Source: Planctomycetota bacterium
GTDB taxonomy: Bacteria; Planctomycetota; Planctomycetia; Planctomycetales; Planctomycetaceae
Direction of reading: 5' to 3'
Length of the DNA stretch: 64,000 nt
Assembly (NCBI GenBank): GCA_022600195.1
Contig: JAHZKX010000057.1
Location: 1-64,000, forward strand
Made by a program: the position numbers and the translations under genes. The notes under the pieces were generated by a model. The model had not been told where the DNA came from. It did not search any database and was given only the letters and a program-made list of their open reading frames with translations. Within the stretch, counting starts at the first letter, position 1; each line of letters begins with the position of its first letter. Positions 9,815 to 20,407 of the stretch are shown in pieces.

Positions 9815-10555
9815 ATGCCACTCACTACCAAAACAATTGGCCCCCTCAGTTGCCAGATTTATGATGAATTACAAAGCGATCAAACACCGGACATTATAGT
9901 GATTGTCTGTCATGGATTTGGCGCTCCGGGTGATGACTTGGTCCCATTGGGACCTGAGATCCTCAGAAGCACTCCGGACTTAGCAGGACGGGTTCGCTTT
10001 GTTTTCCCTGCAGCCCCACTTTCATTAATAGAAATGGGAATTCCAGGCGGACGTGCCTGGTGGATGCTCGATGTGGCAGAATTGAACGCCGCGATTGAGT
10101 CGGGAAGAATCCGTGATCAACGAAATACAACTCCCGATGGACTATTGGAGGCGGCACAACAACTAAGAGAATTTATAGACGAACTACAAAAAGAATCTGG
10201 GTTACCCCTTTCCCAATTTGTGATGGCTGGCTTTTCACAGGGATCGATGATCTCCACTGAGGTCGCTTTCAATCTCCCAGAACCGCCGGCAGCTCTCGTC
10301 ATCTGGTCTGGAACTCTACTCTGTGAACAAAGATGGAAATCACTTGCAGAAAAATCTGAAAAGTTTCCCGTTCTACAAAGCCATGGCAGACAAGATCCCA
10401 TTCTCCCCTACGATGGGGCCATCTGGTTAAAAGAACTATTAGAGCAGCATCAATTTGAAGTCGACTTTTCCGAGTTCATGGGACCCCATACAATACCGGA
10501 AATCGCATTAGCAAAATTTGGATCGCTTCTTCAGAATTTGACGAATTCACCATGA
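9815..10555 (+). CDS. Phospholipase/carboxylesterase family alpha/beta hydrolase
   Basis: This is a cytoplasmic serine esterase of the carboxylesterase/YpfH group (246 aa). The oxyanion-hole HGFGAPGDD is at about 33-41. The nucleophile elbow is GFSQG with Ser141. Asp194 in the GRQDP turn and His225 in GPHT complete the triad at standard spacing. No signal peptide is present. Family members hydrolyse short-chain esters or lysophospholipids; the real substrate is unknown. The gene is single, with a long upstream gap and about 200 bp to the next gene. Confidence 0.85.
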   Translation: MPLTTKTIGPLSCQIYDELQSDQTPDIIVIVCHGFGAPGDDLVPLGPEILRSTPDLAGRVRFVFPAAPLSLIEMGIPGGRAWWMLDVAELNAAIESGRIRDQRNTTPDGLLEAAQQLREFIDELQKESGLPLSQFVMAGFSQGSMISTEVAFNLPEPPAALVIWSGTLLCEQRWKSLAEKSEKFPVLQSHGRQDPILPYDGAIWLKELLEQHQFEVDFSEFMGPHTIPEIALAKFGSLLQNLTNSP

Positions 10556-10759
10556 ATTAAGAACGTGTTAATCTATAGAAACCACTGATTTGTACTGGCA
10601 ATGTATTGAGCCCAGGCTCGGATCAAGCCATAATACAATGTTATATCTCTATTTATACTTATTATTCCGTATCATCTATATTCGAGATAAATGCACACTG
10701 TCAGAACTGAAACTGATTCCTGACGAAACGTTTGTATCGACGGGATCAGAAAATAATCC

Positions 10760-13075
10760 ATGAAACCATCTCTTTCGTTCCAACTCAAAACGATCTGCGC
10801 ATTGGCACTGATGGTCCTCAACGCCAATCAGTTTTCCATAGCAGCAGAAGCGGTTTCGAAGTCTGTTGAAGTCAAACAAATTCACGTCGGATTCGATGGG
10901 CTCTATAAAGTAGGTCGCTGGGTTCCGATTTCAGTCGAGCTGTCAACATTGGCGCCGATTGAGCTGCAACTATCGGTCGTTGCTCTTTCGCCTGATGGCA
11001 ATCCCAATGAAACGCCTTCAAAAGTCTATCGATTCGCTCAACAGGGAACCTATCAACTCTACTCGGTCTTTAAAGCGGGCCTTCTCGATTGTCCGTTAAA
11101 AATCAGACTACGTGATACACAAACCGAGTCGATCCTTTACGAAACGCTCTATTCACCACAATCAACTCGAAATCAATTCACTGGAGTGGGATTAAAACAA
11201 ACAGCCAAACTCTGGGCCACGATCGGTGAGATCCCTGGTTTTAATCCAGCACACTCTTCCCCACCAACATTAGCAGATCTAAATCTCGACCAGTTCATTA
11301 CTTCAATCTCAGATCTGTCTCTCCTCCCAGATACTTCTGATGGTTATGACTCTCTCGACACCATCATCATCAATGCAGAATATCCAGTTAGTGTAGAAAA
11401 AAATCAGGCCATTCGAGACTGGGTGGTTAACGGCGGGCATCTTGTTGTCTGCGTGGGAACAGACGTAGAAGCATATCAGGAAAGTGAGATTTCCAAATGG
11501 GTCCCCGTCAAGATTCGTGGCAAAACTCAACTCCGTGATTTGAGCAGTCTGGAACTATATGCTGCGGTTCGTTCTCGTATTCGTGGTGTTGCCAATGCCT
11601 CCCGAATTGAAATTGATACAGGAGAGGTACTGGCTTCTTCACTGAATGGGCCGGTACTGGTCCGAGTTCCCTTTGGCCTGGGGATCGTTACATTCCTTAC
11701 ATTGGATCTCAGAGCCAACCCCCTGGTTAATTGGGATGGATTAACAAAACTCTGTCCGAAACTGGCAAACAGAACAAAGAAGTCCAGCACCTCAAATCAA
11801 GTGAATGCCATCCTTGGAAAGCGCCTTTCTCAGACTGGAATTTCTGAACTGGAAACCCAAATTTTTCATTCACAACAGAACTTTGTGGAAGTGCGAAGAC
11901 CTTCTCACTGGTGGGTCATGGGCCTGATTTTACTCTATCTTTTCCTGATTGGCGTTCTGGATTTCTTCCTGGTTCATCACATCTTGAAAAAACCGCATTT
12001 CACCTGGGTCACATTCCCGACGATGGTCTTACTGGCAGCCGTCTGGGGAATCGCATCAGCGCGATCAGCTAATGGCGATCAATTTCAATCGACACAACTG
12101 AATGTGGTTGACTACGATGCTTCGTCAGGCCATTTCCGCGGACGTTCCTATATAAACTTATATAGCCCTGATACCCGCCGCTACCAGGTCGAAATTCAAT
12201 CGATCCTACCGGTATTGAAGGATTCCCAGAACTACTTTCCGACGCGAATCTGTTGGAATGGTTTACCAGAAACGACGTTTGCCGGCATGTATCGATCTGC
12301 TGAAGGAACATTGACTGGGCCCAGCTATCAGTTTTCCAATGATTCTCAATCGATCAAAAACCTTCCCATTCTAAAATGGGGTACGAAAAGCCTCAGAACA
12401 GATTGGGCTCAAAAAAAGGTGGATCTGGTATCATCGAATCTGACAGGTAATAATCTAAGCCAACTTTCAGGCAATCTGACACATCATTTTTCCGGCCCTC
12501 TGAAAGATTGGGTGCTTGCTTACGGAAACCGGATCTATCTGCCGGTTGTCGATCCGGAGCACCTTGAAGATTCATACTTTTCTCCCCATCAGCCATTGAA
12601 TTTCAATAGCTACACAATTGAATCACGCAACATCAAGGGGTACCTGACACGTTCTGTCTCTCGCCGATTTAAAGTCAAAGGGCAAAAGACTGATAATGTG
12701 ATAACGCAACAAACCGATTACAACCCATTCGCTAAAAATTCCTATGAGATCCTGAAAATGCTGACTTATCATGAATTGTCAGGTGGATTTGGTTACACAG
12801 GCCTTTCTAATTTTTCTTCGGAACAATTGGATCTGACTGAACAATTGCGATTAGGCAGAGCCGTTTTATTCGCCAGAATGGATACAGCAATCAGTCAAAC
12901 CATGCTAGATGATCAAACACTTGATCCAAAAAACCAGAGCACGTTTGTCAGAATTGTGATCCCTGTCAAAAGTTCAACCGAAGTGATGAATGAATTACCT
13001 TCATTGGAAGATGAAGATAAGGATAAAAAACTTAAAGATCAGCAGAACACACCTTCCGGGAGTGATAACGAGTGA
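10760..13075 (+). CDS. Large membrane-anchored protein co-transcribed with an ABC ATPase
   Basis: I do not recognise a named family. The 771-residue product has a signal peptide (about 1-28), then a beta-rich extracytoplasmic region starting with an immunoglobulin-like stretch. A Rossmann/GATase-like segment follows (about residues 190-240, with DTIIINAEYP and WVVNGGHLVVCVG, as in GldG/DUF4350-type proteins). Two TM helices lie at about 385-435, and a second large beta-rich domain and a Lys/Asp-rich tail close the protein. The stop overlaps the GTG start of the ABC ATPase by 4 nt, so the two are translationally coupled. By analogy with Gld-type ABC systems it may be the membrane partner of that ATPase, but with only two TMs it is not a classic permease. 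Confidence 0.7.
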   Translation: MKPSLSFQLKTICALALMVLNANQFSIAAEAVSKSVEVKQIHVGFDGLYKVGRWVPISVELSTLAPIELQLSVVALSPDGNPNETPSKVYRFAQQGTYQLYSVFKAGLLDCPLKIRLRDTQTESILYETLYSPQSTRNQFTGVGLKQTAKLWATIGEIPGFNPAHSSPPTLADLNLDQFITSISDLSLLPDTSDGYDSLDTIIINAEYPVSVEKNQAIRDWVVNGGHLVVCVGTDVEAYQESEISKWVPVKIRGKTQLRDLSSLELYAAVRSRIRGVANASRIEIDTGEVLASSLNGPVLVRVPFGLGIVTFLTLDLRANPLVNWDGLTKLCPKLANRTKKSSTSNQVNAILGKRLSQTGISELETQIFHSQQNFVEVRRPSHWWVMGLILLYLFLIGVLDFFLVHHILKKPHFTWVTFPTMVLLAAVWGIASARSANGDQFQSTQLNVVDYDASSGHFRGRSYINLYSPDTRRYQVEIQSILPVLKDSQNYFPTRICWNGLPETTFAGMYRSAEGTLTGPSYQFSNDSQSIKNLPILKWGTKSLRTDWAQKKVDLVSSNLTGNNLSQLSGNLTHHFSGPLKDWVLAYGNRIYLPVVDPEHLEDSYFSPHQPLNFNSYTIESRNIKGYLTRSVSRRFKVKGQKTDNVITQQTDYNPFAKNSYEILKMLTYHELSGGFGYTGLSNFSSEQLDLTEQLRLGRAVLFARMDTAISQTMLDDQTLDPKNQSTFVRIVIPVKSSTEVMNELPSLEDEDKDKKLKDQQNTPSGSDNE

Positions 13076-13998
13076 TTGAAACACGCAATTTAACCAAACG
13101 CTATGGCGACTTAATCGCCGTTAACAACATCAACCTGAGCCTGGGTGAAGGCGATGTCTTTGGTTTTATTGGCCCTAACGGCTCCGGTAAAACAACCACC
13201 ATGCGAATGATCGCCACACTTCTCAGTCCGGATTATGGAGAAGCTTACGTTTGCGGAAAATCGATCTATACACATCCTGAAGAAATCAGACGTCTCGTCG
13301 GTTTCATGCCCGACTTTTTCGGTGTTTACGATGACATGACGGTTCTTGAATACCTCGAATTTTTTGCTTCCGCATACCGAATTAAGGGTCCTCAACGTCG
13401 TAAGATCTGCGAAGAAAAACTGGAACTGGTCGATATGACTTTCAAACGAGATGCGATGGTCAACCAGCTTTCCCGCGGTCAAACCCAACGTATTGGCCTG
13501 GCGCGCGTCCTGCTACATGAACCTCAGGTTCTCTTACTGGATGAACCGGCAAGTGGCCTGGACCCACGCGCACGAATCGAAATACGAAATCTGTTAAAGC
13601 GTCTGGGTGAATTAAAGAAAACCGTCATTGTTTCAAGTCATATTTTACCCGAGTTGGCAGATGTCTGCACGCGTGTCGGAATGATTGAAAAAGGCAATTT
13701 GATCGTAGACGACAACGTTGAAGAAGTCATGAAAAAAGCAAGGCAGCGGATTCTATTATACGTTGCAGTCAACTCGAATACAGAAAAAGCTGCATCCCTG
13801 CTTGAATCTCACGATCTCGTTTTGAATATTGAAATCCAAAACAATGTGATGCTGGTGATTCTTCAGAACGAGGTCAAAGACTATACTTTTATTCCCACAC
13901 TTTTAATTAATGAAGGATTCCAGCTCTCTCTCTTCCGCGAAGAAGAAATTAATCTTGAAACGGCTTTTATGGAGTTAACCAAAGGGCTGGTCCAGTAA
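13072..13998 (+). CDS. ABC transporter ATP-binding protein, NatA/ABC-2 type
   Basis: This is a 308-residue nucleotide-binding subunit. Walker A is GPNGSGKT (34-41), the signature is LSRGQ (133-137), Walker B is VLLLDEP with Asp157 and Glu158, and the H-loop is His190. A C-terminal extension of about 100 residues is typical of ABC-2 exporters such as NatA and GldA. The GTG start overlaps the preceding stop by 4 nt (GTGA). No ABC-2 permease lies beside it; the next gene is convergent 19 bp away. It probably energises the upstream membrane protein or a permease encoded elsewhere. Confidence 0.9.
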   Translation: MIETRNLTKRYGDLIAVNNINLSLGEGDVFGFIGPNGSGKTTTMRMIATLLSPDYGEAYVCGKSIYTHPEEIRRLVGFMPDFFGVYDDMTVLEYLEFFASAYRIKGPQRRKICEEKLELVDMTFKRDAMVNQLSRGQTQRIGLARVLLHEPQVLLLDEPASGLDPRARIEIRNLLKRLGELKKTVIVSSHILPELADVCTRVGMIEKGNLIVDDNVEEVMKKARQRILLYVAVNSNTEKAASLLESHDLVLNIEIQNNVMLVILQNEVKDYTFIPTLLINEGFQLSLFREEEINLETAFMELTKGLVQ

Positions 13999-14017
13999 TT
14001 CCCACACCATCGCCTGC

Positions 14018-14824
14018 TTATTTCTTCTTTTTAGCAGCAGCCCGTTTTGCTTTTCGCGCTTCTTCCTCTTTTTTTTCTGCCGCTTTCACTTCTGATTCCG
14101 ACTTCCGTTTCTGTTTCAAAAGCCATTCATACATTTTCGGGTTGTCATAAGTTTCGGTCCATGAATTGTGACCTGCTTCGGGATAGACCGTAAACTTGAC
14201 ATCTGATTTCGCTTTTTTCAACACATCAACCAGTACCTGCGATCGCTCTAATGGCACGGCTGTGTCTTTTGCACCGTGAAATACCCAAATTGGTACATGC
14301 TTGATCTTCTTAACCCAGAATTTTTCACCGCCGCCACAAATGGGTACCAGCGCCGCAAAGCGGTAAGGAGTATATGCCGCTAACGACCAGGTTCCGAATC
14401 CTCCCATGCTTAATCCTGATACATAAATGCGATCTTTATCGACTCGATACTTCTGTTCTATCTCATTCAATAACGCGGTGAGCTCCACCGGCTGCCAGAG
14501 CTGATCCTTGGGACATTGTGGCGACACGATGATAAATGGAAATTGTTTACCGTTTTTGACCAGCATAGGCGGACCATGTATGGTCACCAGATCCAGATTA
14601 TCGCCTCTTTCACCTGCACCATGTAAAAAAAGCAGCAAAGGCCATTTATCCTGTTGCTCATAGTTCTCAGGCAGATAGATCAGATAGTCCATTTGGACCG
14701 GAATCGTTGTATTAAGATTGGCGGCACGCTGTTTTCCGGATGACGTCTTTTCTGCCGCCTGAGTCGTCGAAAAACAAACAAACACGAGCAAGACCACTAA
14801 TCCAGATACCATTTTTCGCAACAT
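14018..14824 (-). CDS. Secreted alpha/beta hydrolase (predicted peptidase/esterase)
   Basis: This is an exported serine hydrolase of the predicted-peptidase/PHB-depolymerase-like group (268 aa). I chose the start at 14824, not the longer frame from 14890. It puts MLRKMVSG and a hydrophobic signal peptide (about 1-24) at the N-terminus, and a GGGAG-like ribosome site sits about 10 nt upstream. The oxyanion loop is HGAGERGD; the nucleophile is GLSMGG with Ser139; Asp187 and His219 (EAGHNSW) complete the triad. The last ~30 residues form a Lys/Glu/Ala-rich helix ending in four lysines, unusual for the fold and possibly a surface or RNA/cell-wall tether. The substrate is unknown. Confidence 0.82.
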   Translation of the reverse strand: MLRKMVSGLVVLLVFVCFSTTQAAEKTSSGKQRAANLNTTIPVQMDYLIYLPENYEQQDKWPLLLFLHGAGERGDNLDLVTIHGPPMLVKNGKQFPFIIVSPQCPKDQLWQPVELTALLNEIEQKYRVDKDRIYVSGLSMGGFGTWSLAAYTPYRFAALVPICGGGEKFWVKKIKHVPIWVFHGAKDTAVPLERSQVLVDVLKKAKSDVKFTVYPEAGHNSWTETYDNPKMYEWLLKQKRKSESEVKAAEKKEEEARKAKRAAAKKKK

Positions 14825-15158
14825 CCGATTTGTTCTCCCTGAATTTGATATGTAGCTTTTGAGGGTTTGAGTAAAATAGGACATGAGCATGACAGACTAA
14901 TTATCAGACTTCAAGGCAATTGATTGTATTAAAATCACTCTTTTACCTCATGTACACCATGCGAATCCATAACTGAGAGAAACTACACAAAACAGAAAAC
15001 TATGACGCAGACTCTCAACTGGCAAGCCAAAGCTACCAGCGACTCGATGGTTCGAGCGAGAATGCTCTTCTGTCACAATCAAAATTTTGATAAAGTTCGC
15101 CACTCATTTCTCTCTTTCTCACCTGCCAGTTCTCTCTTTTTTCATTTCAGCTTATCTC

Positions 15159-18083
15159 ATGAGCTCTGCCTCTCCTCGCGGAATCGATTTACCGGAAGAC
15201 CCCGAACCCTTGACGCGTCTTTTTCGAAATACGTTTTGGATCGGTTTTGTTCTTTGCTGCGCCATTCCAGCCGGTTGCCAAAAGAGTCTGCTCCAGAACG
15301 TAAAGCAGACTAAAGTGACGATGCCTTTGCAAGAAAAAGCAACCAGAGAATTCCCACAGGAACTGGAGGGGCTCCACGTATATTTATCTCAGGATTTGTG
15401 GGTTCGTAACCATAACTGGTCTGCCTTCCAGGAATGGAAAACATTACAGGAACACCAGAACCAGAGCGTGCTCTCATCGACTGATGTACATCGCTGGGTA
15501 TTCGGATCATTGAAAGAGAACCAATTACTGGCAGAATCCAATGAGTCTGAAATAGCTGAACCCTCGCCAGAGAACCCAAAGAGCGAACCAGAAAACTCTG
15601 CTACCGAAGAAAAAGAAAAACCGTTACAAAATTCGCAGACTGAATCCAATCAGCTCTCCGACAAATCAAAAGTCCGGAACGAAAACTGGTCGTTTGATTC
15701 ATTGCAGGATTTTTTAGTGAGAACCGGTTTCCCGGATTCAAAGTCAAATGTCAATTCTGCACAACCTCTCGGAAAAATTGCTGCATTAAAACAACTCTCA
15801 GAGTGGGATTCTCTCTCGGGGTGGAATGCTGCCATCCTCTGGGCTTCACTTAATCCTGAAAATGCCCTGGATGCCATTCCGATCCTTGAAAAAATCGTCT
15901 TCGATCAGCTTGAATATGATCGCTTAGCCGCAGACACGATTCCTGAGTCAAACACGTCTGAAATTTTTCAAAGTTGGAAAAAGGAAACCCCAAAATCGAC
16001 TCCCAAAATGACTCCCGTCTCTCCGGCGATGAAACATGCTGCCATCAACGGTATTTGCCTGGTGCTTTCACGCGCGGATGCAATGCCTCTGGCCACAAAA
16101 AACCGCCTCACACAATTACTGCAACGCCCCGACATATCAATTGAACAACGCGGGGAACTCTATCGGGGACTGGCGCGTTTCATTCCACCGGTTGCGATTC
16201 CTTCATTGGAACAATCTCTGAAGATAAGCGATGGCAAAACACTTCCTCCCAAAAATTTACGGCGGGCAGCAATGGATGCCTGTCTGATCCACGGACTCTG
16301 GTTTTATAGAGAACAGAATCAAATCTCAGATCGGGACCCCTCGTTCGTTCCATCCCAAAAACATGAGGCTTCCCTCTGGCCTGCAAACATGATGCAGGTT
16401 CGCTGGGACTCCGATGCCGTGCTGCGCTGGAAATTTGGCCTCTGGGCTGCTTTGGTCCGTCATCCCGAAACAGAAGCGATCCTCACATCACAATTGAGAG
16501 ACGCCGATCTTCTGGTTCAAAACAAAGCGATCGAACACCTGGGAATCTTAGGGACGGAACAGGCCTTAGAACTACTACAAAAACAGTCAAAACGCCTGCA
16601 AGAAAGTTCCCGCGTTGCAGCCGCTATTGGACTGACTCCTTGGGGAGTCCACTATTTAGCACCACTCAAAGATGATGATTCTTCATCGGTCCGTCGTACT
16701 GTTGCTGAAGGATTAGGCCGGATAGCTTCTGTCGAATCTGCGCTCATCCTGCGATCATTGATCAATGACCGTAGTTCGGAAGTTCAATTGACAGTGATTG
16801 ATTCTGTCTCCCAATGGCCCGACGATCTCGCTGTACCGCTACTCCTGGAAGGAATTCAGGAAGGGACTTATAAAACGAGACGAAAAAGTATCATTCAGTT
16901 AATCAACCGCACCGGCTCGGGAGGCTCCATCTCGATCGAAGCCCCGAAAGCAGAACGTATTGACGCTGTCAGAGAATTAGTACGTACGGAACAGATCCCG
17001 GGTGGATTATGGAACAAACTGATGAAACAGGGAATTCAAACAGAAAATGACGTCAATACGAGTCGGGTTGCAGAAATCCAGGCCTACTTTCACGAAGTGA
17101 TCAACCAGCCGCATAACTCAACACCATATCATCAAGCTTATCAGGAACTTTCGCACCTTTCAGGAAAAGAAATCAGAGTGCTTGAGAAATTAATTCTGGA
17201 AACATCCATCAAAATACCAGGTGAAATCTATTCTGATCTGCTTCCAAAACTGGATCCCAGCTATGCAGCTTTGAAAGAGCTGTCAAGTGCTCACATCTCT
17301 GATCGGCGCAAAGCTGCACAGCAGCTTTTAAATAATTCACAAAACGTCTCATTAAGTCCGATTATTGTGAAGCGTCTCCGTAAACTGATGACACATGAGC
17401 AGGATCGACTGGTCTGGCGTATCGTCATGGCAGCAATTGCCAAAGACAACTATGAAGAAACAGCACAACTCGCACTCCTGGCAATAAATCATACGTGGCC
17501 TGATATTCGAATCCTGGGCTGTGTGTATTTTGGGTCACACGGATCGCCACAGTATGCAACATGGTTACTTCCTCTTTTGCAAGACAAAAATGAATCTGTA
17601 AAGCTTGCTGCCATCAATGCGATCGGGCATTGCCATAACCCCATAGCAATTGATGGGATCATGAAATCTGCACCAGACCAAAGCCCCGGGCCTTCTCTAC
17701 GCTCATTGATGACACACTCTAACCAGAGAATTCGTTTTCAAACGGTAGCCGCTCTGAGTCGTTTAGGCGATGTCGAAGGTATGCAGGAAATGGTACGACT
17801 CACCAGTGACAGACTCAACTCCACTCGGATTGATGCCGTTCGCGAAATGGGGGATTCCGGGCAAACTCGATTTGTTGAACCACTGGTCCAGTTAGCATGG
17901 ACGGAACGAAATCATTCGACGCTGAAAGAAATTCTAAGCAGCCTGAAAAAACTGGTTCCAGCTTCAGAGCAGCCTGCAAATCTGAACCCTCAAATGAAAC
18001 AATCAGAACAGGCTAAAATCTGGATGAATTGGTGGCAAACGCAACACTCTGGCCCCTCTTCCCGGCTGTTTACAGGCCGTTAA
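15159..18083 (+). CDS. HEAT-repeat protein, membrane-associated
   Basis: This large protein is built of HEAT/armadillo-like helical repeats that normally bind other proteins. From the ATG at 15159 it has 974 residues; a longer frame begins at 15087 but adds only a doubtful leader. A hydrophobic segment (about 24-40) ends in PAGC, a weak lipobox around Cys40, so it may be a lipoprotein. Residues about 130-180 are Glu/Ser/Asn-rich and probably disordered. HEAT repeats are clearest at about 440-570 (AVEHLG, VRRTVAEGLGRIAS, VQLTVIDSVSQW) and again at 780-920. No enzyme motif is seen. A specific role cannot be assigned. Confidence 0.75.
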   Translation: MSSASPRGIDLPEDPEPLTRLFRNTFWIGFVLCCAIPAGCQKSLLQNVKQTKVTMPLQEKATREFPQELEGLHVYLSQDLWVRNHNWSAFQEWKTLQEHQNQSVLSSTDVHRWVFGSLKENQLLAESNESEIAEPSPENPKSEPENSATEEKEKPLQNSQTESNQLSDKSKVRNENWSFDSLQDFLVRTGFPDSKSNVNSAQPLGKIAALKQLSEWDSLSGWNAAILWASLNPENALDAIPILEKIVFDQLEYDRLAADTIPESNTSEIFQSWKKETPKSTPKMTPVSPAMKHAAINGICLVLSRADAMPLATKNRLTQLLQRPDISIEQRGELYRGLARFIPPVAIPSLEQSLKISDGKTLPPKNLRRAAMDACLIHGLWFYREQNQISDRDPSFVPSQKHEASLWPANMMQVRWDSDAVLRWKFGLWAALVRHPETEAILTSQLRDADLLVQNKAIEHLGILGTEQALELLQKQSKRLQESSRVAAAIGLTPWGVHYLAPLKDDDSSSVRRTVAEGLGRIASVESALILRSLINDRSSEVQLTVIDSVSQWPDDLAVPLLLEGIQEGTYKTRRKSIIQLINRTGSGGSISIEAPKAERIDAVRELVRTEQIPGGLWNKLMKQGIQTENDVNTSRVAEIQAYFHEVINQPHNSTPYHQAYQELSHLSGKEIRVLEKLILETSIKIPGEIYSDLLPKLDPSYAALKELSSAHISDRRKAAQQLLNNSQNVSLSPIIVKRLRKLMTHEQDRLVWRIVMAAIAKDNYEETAQLALLAINHTWPDIRILGCVYFGSHGSPQYATWLLPLLQDKNESVKLAAINAIGHCHNPIAIDGIMKSAPDQSPGPSLRSLMTHSNQRIRFQTVAALSRLGDVEGMQEMVRLTSDRLNSTRIDAVREMGDSGQTRFVEPLVQLAWTERNHSTLKEILSSLKKLVPASEQPANLNPQMKQSEQAKIWMNWWQTQHSGPSSRLFTGR

Positions 18084-18207
18084 GTGTGAAATCTTGTTTT
18101 TGATGTACTTGAAGACTGTTCTCGATTCCAGGTTCACAGTATCATAAACCGAGATAACAATAGATTTCTCTTCCATAGATTATTCAAATCACTGCGGAAC
18201 TTACTAC

Positions 18208-18573
18208 ATGGCTAACTACCACGACGACTTTCAATTGGAATGGCACGGAAATACAGTCGTAATCATTCCAGCAAGCAATGTCGAGTCAATGAGTTGGGAT
18301 CTGATTGAGCAGGCTGCCGATATCGTGATGGCACCGTTACAGGAAGTGGAAATTCCGATGGTGGTTTTTGACTTGAGCGACGTCAGCTATTTCGGCTCAG
18401 TATTTCTGGCACTTTTATTACGTTGCCATAAACATGTCCGCAGCAGAGGTGGTGAATTAGTCTTGTGTGGTGCCAGTAAGATGGCAAATGAATTATTGCG
18501 AATCACGGCTCTGGATACACTCTGGGCAATTTATAATACCAGAGACGAAGCCCTGGAAGCCCTGATGGGTTAA
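18208..18573 (+). CDS. STAS-domain protein (anti-sigma factor antagonist-like)
   Basis: This is a 121-residue single-domain STAS protein. The motif after the central strand, [20 protein letters not shown], corresponds to the phosphorylation loop of SpoIIAA-like antagonists, with Ser64 in the place of the regulatory serine. Such proteins bind anti-sigma or other partners and are switched by phosphorylation. No anti-sigma kinase (HATPase) gene is adjacent. The LOG-family gene follows 58 nt downstream on the same strand and may share its transcript. An ECF sigma gene lies 1.1 kb away on the other strand, but a link is not shown. Confidence 0.85.
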   Translation: MANYHDDFQLEWHGNTVVIIPASNVESMSWDLIEQAADIVMAPLQEVEIPMVVFDLSDVSYFGSVFLALLLRCHKHVRSRGGELVLCGASKMANELLRITALDTLWAIYNTRDEALEALMG

Positions 18574-18631
18574 TTGAAGTTAAACTCTCTGACAGACATC
18601 TCGACCAGTTGTGTTAAAGGATTAATAGTTC

Positions 18632-19696
18632 ATGGCGAGGAAATATCGAAAAACGCGCCCTGAAGTCTCTGAATCAGATGTATTACCAACAGAGCATAGC
18701 ACGGAACTTTATCCGCTGCATTCAATCATTGGCAGTATCAAAGAGACGGCAGATAAATTACAACAGGATCAGGCCACGCGCGGCGACCTGAAGATTCTTG
18801 ACCGGGCGCTGAAAGAACTCAGATACGCGTTCAAGGTATTTACCCCCTACCGCAAGCAGCGTAAAGTGACCGTTTTCGGTTCTGCCAGAACCCATCCTGA
18901 TGACCCCGCTTATCAACAGGCACTCCAATTTGGTCGTAGAATGGCCGAAGAAAAATGGATGACTGTGACAGGAGCTGGTCCTGGAATCATGGAAGCGGCT
19001 CATGTGGGAGCTGGCACTGATATGTCAATGGGCGTTAATATTATGCTGCCCTTTGAGCAGGAACCCAATTATGTCATTCATAAAGACGAAAAGCTGGTCA
19101 ACCTGAATTATTTCTTCACACGCAAACTTCTGTTCGTGAAAGAAGTCCATGCCATCGTCTGCTGTGCGGGCGGTTTCGGTACACTGGACGAAGCTTTTGA
19201 AACACTGACGTTAGTGCAAACAGGAAAGCGCGATCCCATGCCGATTGTGCTATTGGAAACACCCGGCAGTACATATTGGAAAGATTGGGAAGCTTTTCTG
19301 AGAAATAATCTTCTAAAACAAGAGTTGATTTCGAAAGAAGATTTATCCCTGTTTTATATCACGGATAATATCGAGGATGCCGTTGATGAAGTGATTGGCT
19401 TTTACAGTGTCTACAATAGTATGCGGTATGTGAAAGGACGACTGGTTCTGCGATTACACGTTGAACCAAGCAATGAATTTGTTGAAAAACTGAACGATGA
19501 ATTCAAAGATATCCTCGAATCGGGCATCATTACAAAAGTAGACACACATGAGTTAGAAAAAGATGATGCCCATCTTGATGACTTGCCCAGAATTTCTCTG
19601 CTCTTCAATCGAAAAAATCTGGGACGACTTCGACAAATGATCAACATGATCAACAACGAACTGGCCCCCAATCATGATGATGACGAGGTAGAATAG
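18632..19696 (+). CDS. LOG family (TIGR00730) nucleotide-processing protein
   Basis: This 354-residue protein has a Rossmann core of the LOG/lysine-decarboxylase-like family, some members of which hydrolyse nucleoside 5'-monophosphates (cytokinin activation in plants). Visible motifs are VFGSAR (81-86), [11 protein letters not shown] (113-123) and GGFGTLDE (180-187), the last being the signature loop; the preceding residue is Ala instead of the common Pro. A helical N-terminal extension (about 1-70) and an acidic C-terminal extension (about 265-354) make it longer than the ~200-residue plant type. Its stop is 3 bp from the convergent sigma gene. The bacterial substrate is unknown. Confidence 0.85.
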   Translation: MARKYRKTRPEVSESDVLPTEHSTELYPLHSIIGSIKETADKLQQDQATRGDLKILDRALKELRYAFKVFTPYRKQRKVTVFGSARTHPDDPAYQQALQFGRRMAEEKWMTVTGAGPGIMEAAHVGAGTDMSMGVNIMLPFEQEPNYVIHKDEKLVNLNYFFTRKLLFVKEVHAIVCCAGGFGTLDEAFETLTLVQTGKRDPMPIVLLETPGSTYWKDWEAFLRNNLLKQELISKEDLSLFYITDNIEDAVDEVIGFYSVYNSMRYVKGRLVLRLHVEPSNEFVEKLNDEFKDILESGIITKVDTHELEKDDAHLDDLPRISLLFNRKNLGRLRQMINMINNELAPNHDDDEVE

Positions 19697-19699
19697 TTT

Positions 19700-20323
19700 C
19701 TAACCGAGTAGACTTTTAAATTCATCTTCGTTTTTCAGAATCTCCTGAAGTTTTGCCATAGATCGACTGATCATCACGCGAACAGCAACATCTGATTTAT
19801 TTAATTGTGCAGCGATCTCTTTTGTAGGGAGTGCTTCCACATATTTCAGGCGGATGGCTTCTCGATTTTCCTCTGGCAAACTTTCCAGCGCTAACAGTAG
19901 TTTCATTTCCTTAGCGCCACGTGCAAAAGCCTGACTGGGACTGGTTATACTGGCAATCAGTAGATCCATAAAACCCTGTCCTGCACCAGCTTCATCTGCT
20001 CGTTGATTGACTTCCCGACCGGCAGCTCGTTTTTGTACCTGGAAAAATTTTCGATGATTATCAATTATTTTTCTCTCGGAGAGATGGCAGAGCCAATTGA
20101 AAGGCGTTTTCTGCTCAAAATCCATTTTTTCTAATGATTCTACAGCGTTTATCGAAGCTTCCTGCAGAATATCTGCTGCTTCCACTTTACTTTTTAACCC
20201 ATCGCTCATGTTCTTATTAATAAAGCCTAACAGCGGAGCGCGATGTGCTTCAATAAATTCGAGCAAAGCCGGCTCGCTGCCTTTTTTGATCTGTTCGATG
20301 AGAACCTCGATATCAGTCGTCAT
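19700..20323 (-). CDS. ECF-type RNA polymerase sigma factor
   Basis: This is a 207-residue sigma-70 family regulator with only regions 2 and 4. Region 2 spans about 40-100 (ADILQEA, FNWLCHLSERKIIDNHRK). Region 4 spans about 145-195, with the helix-turn-helix LPTKEIAAQLNKSDVAVRVMISRSMAKLQ. The linker between them is longer than in classic ECF factors. It is divergent from a membrane Ser/Thr kinase across 200 bp. Sigma/kinase neighbourhoods are a known planctomycete pattern, and signal control by phosphorylation instead of an anti-sigma factor is plausible. No anti-sigma gene is next to it. Confidence 0.88.
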   Translation of the reverse strand: MTTDIEVLIEQIKKGSEPALLEFIEAHRAPLLGFINKNMSDGLKSKVEAADILQEASINAVESLEKMDFEQKTPFNWLCHLSERKIIDNHRKFFQVQKRAAGREVNQRADEAGAGQGFMDLLIASITSPSQAFARGAKEMKLLLALESLPEENREAIRLKYVEALPTKEIAAQLNKSDVAVRVMISRSMAKLQEILKNEDEFKSLLG

Positions 20324-20407
20324 GAAATTTTCATACTTCCGGTAATTGAGTGATTTATATCTGGTTTATGTTCTGCTTTTCACACCGTTCCTGATCGGTT
20401 AATATAA

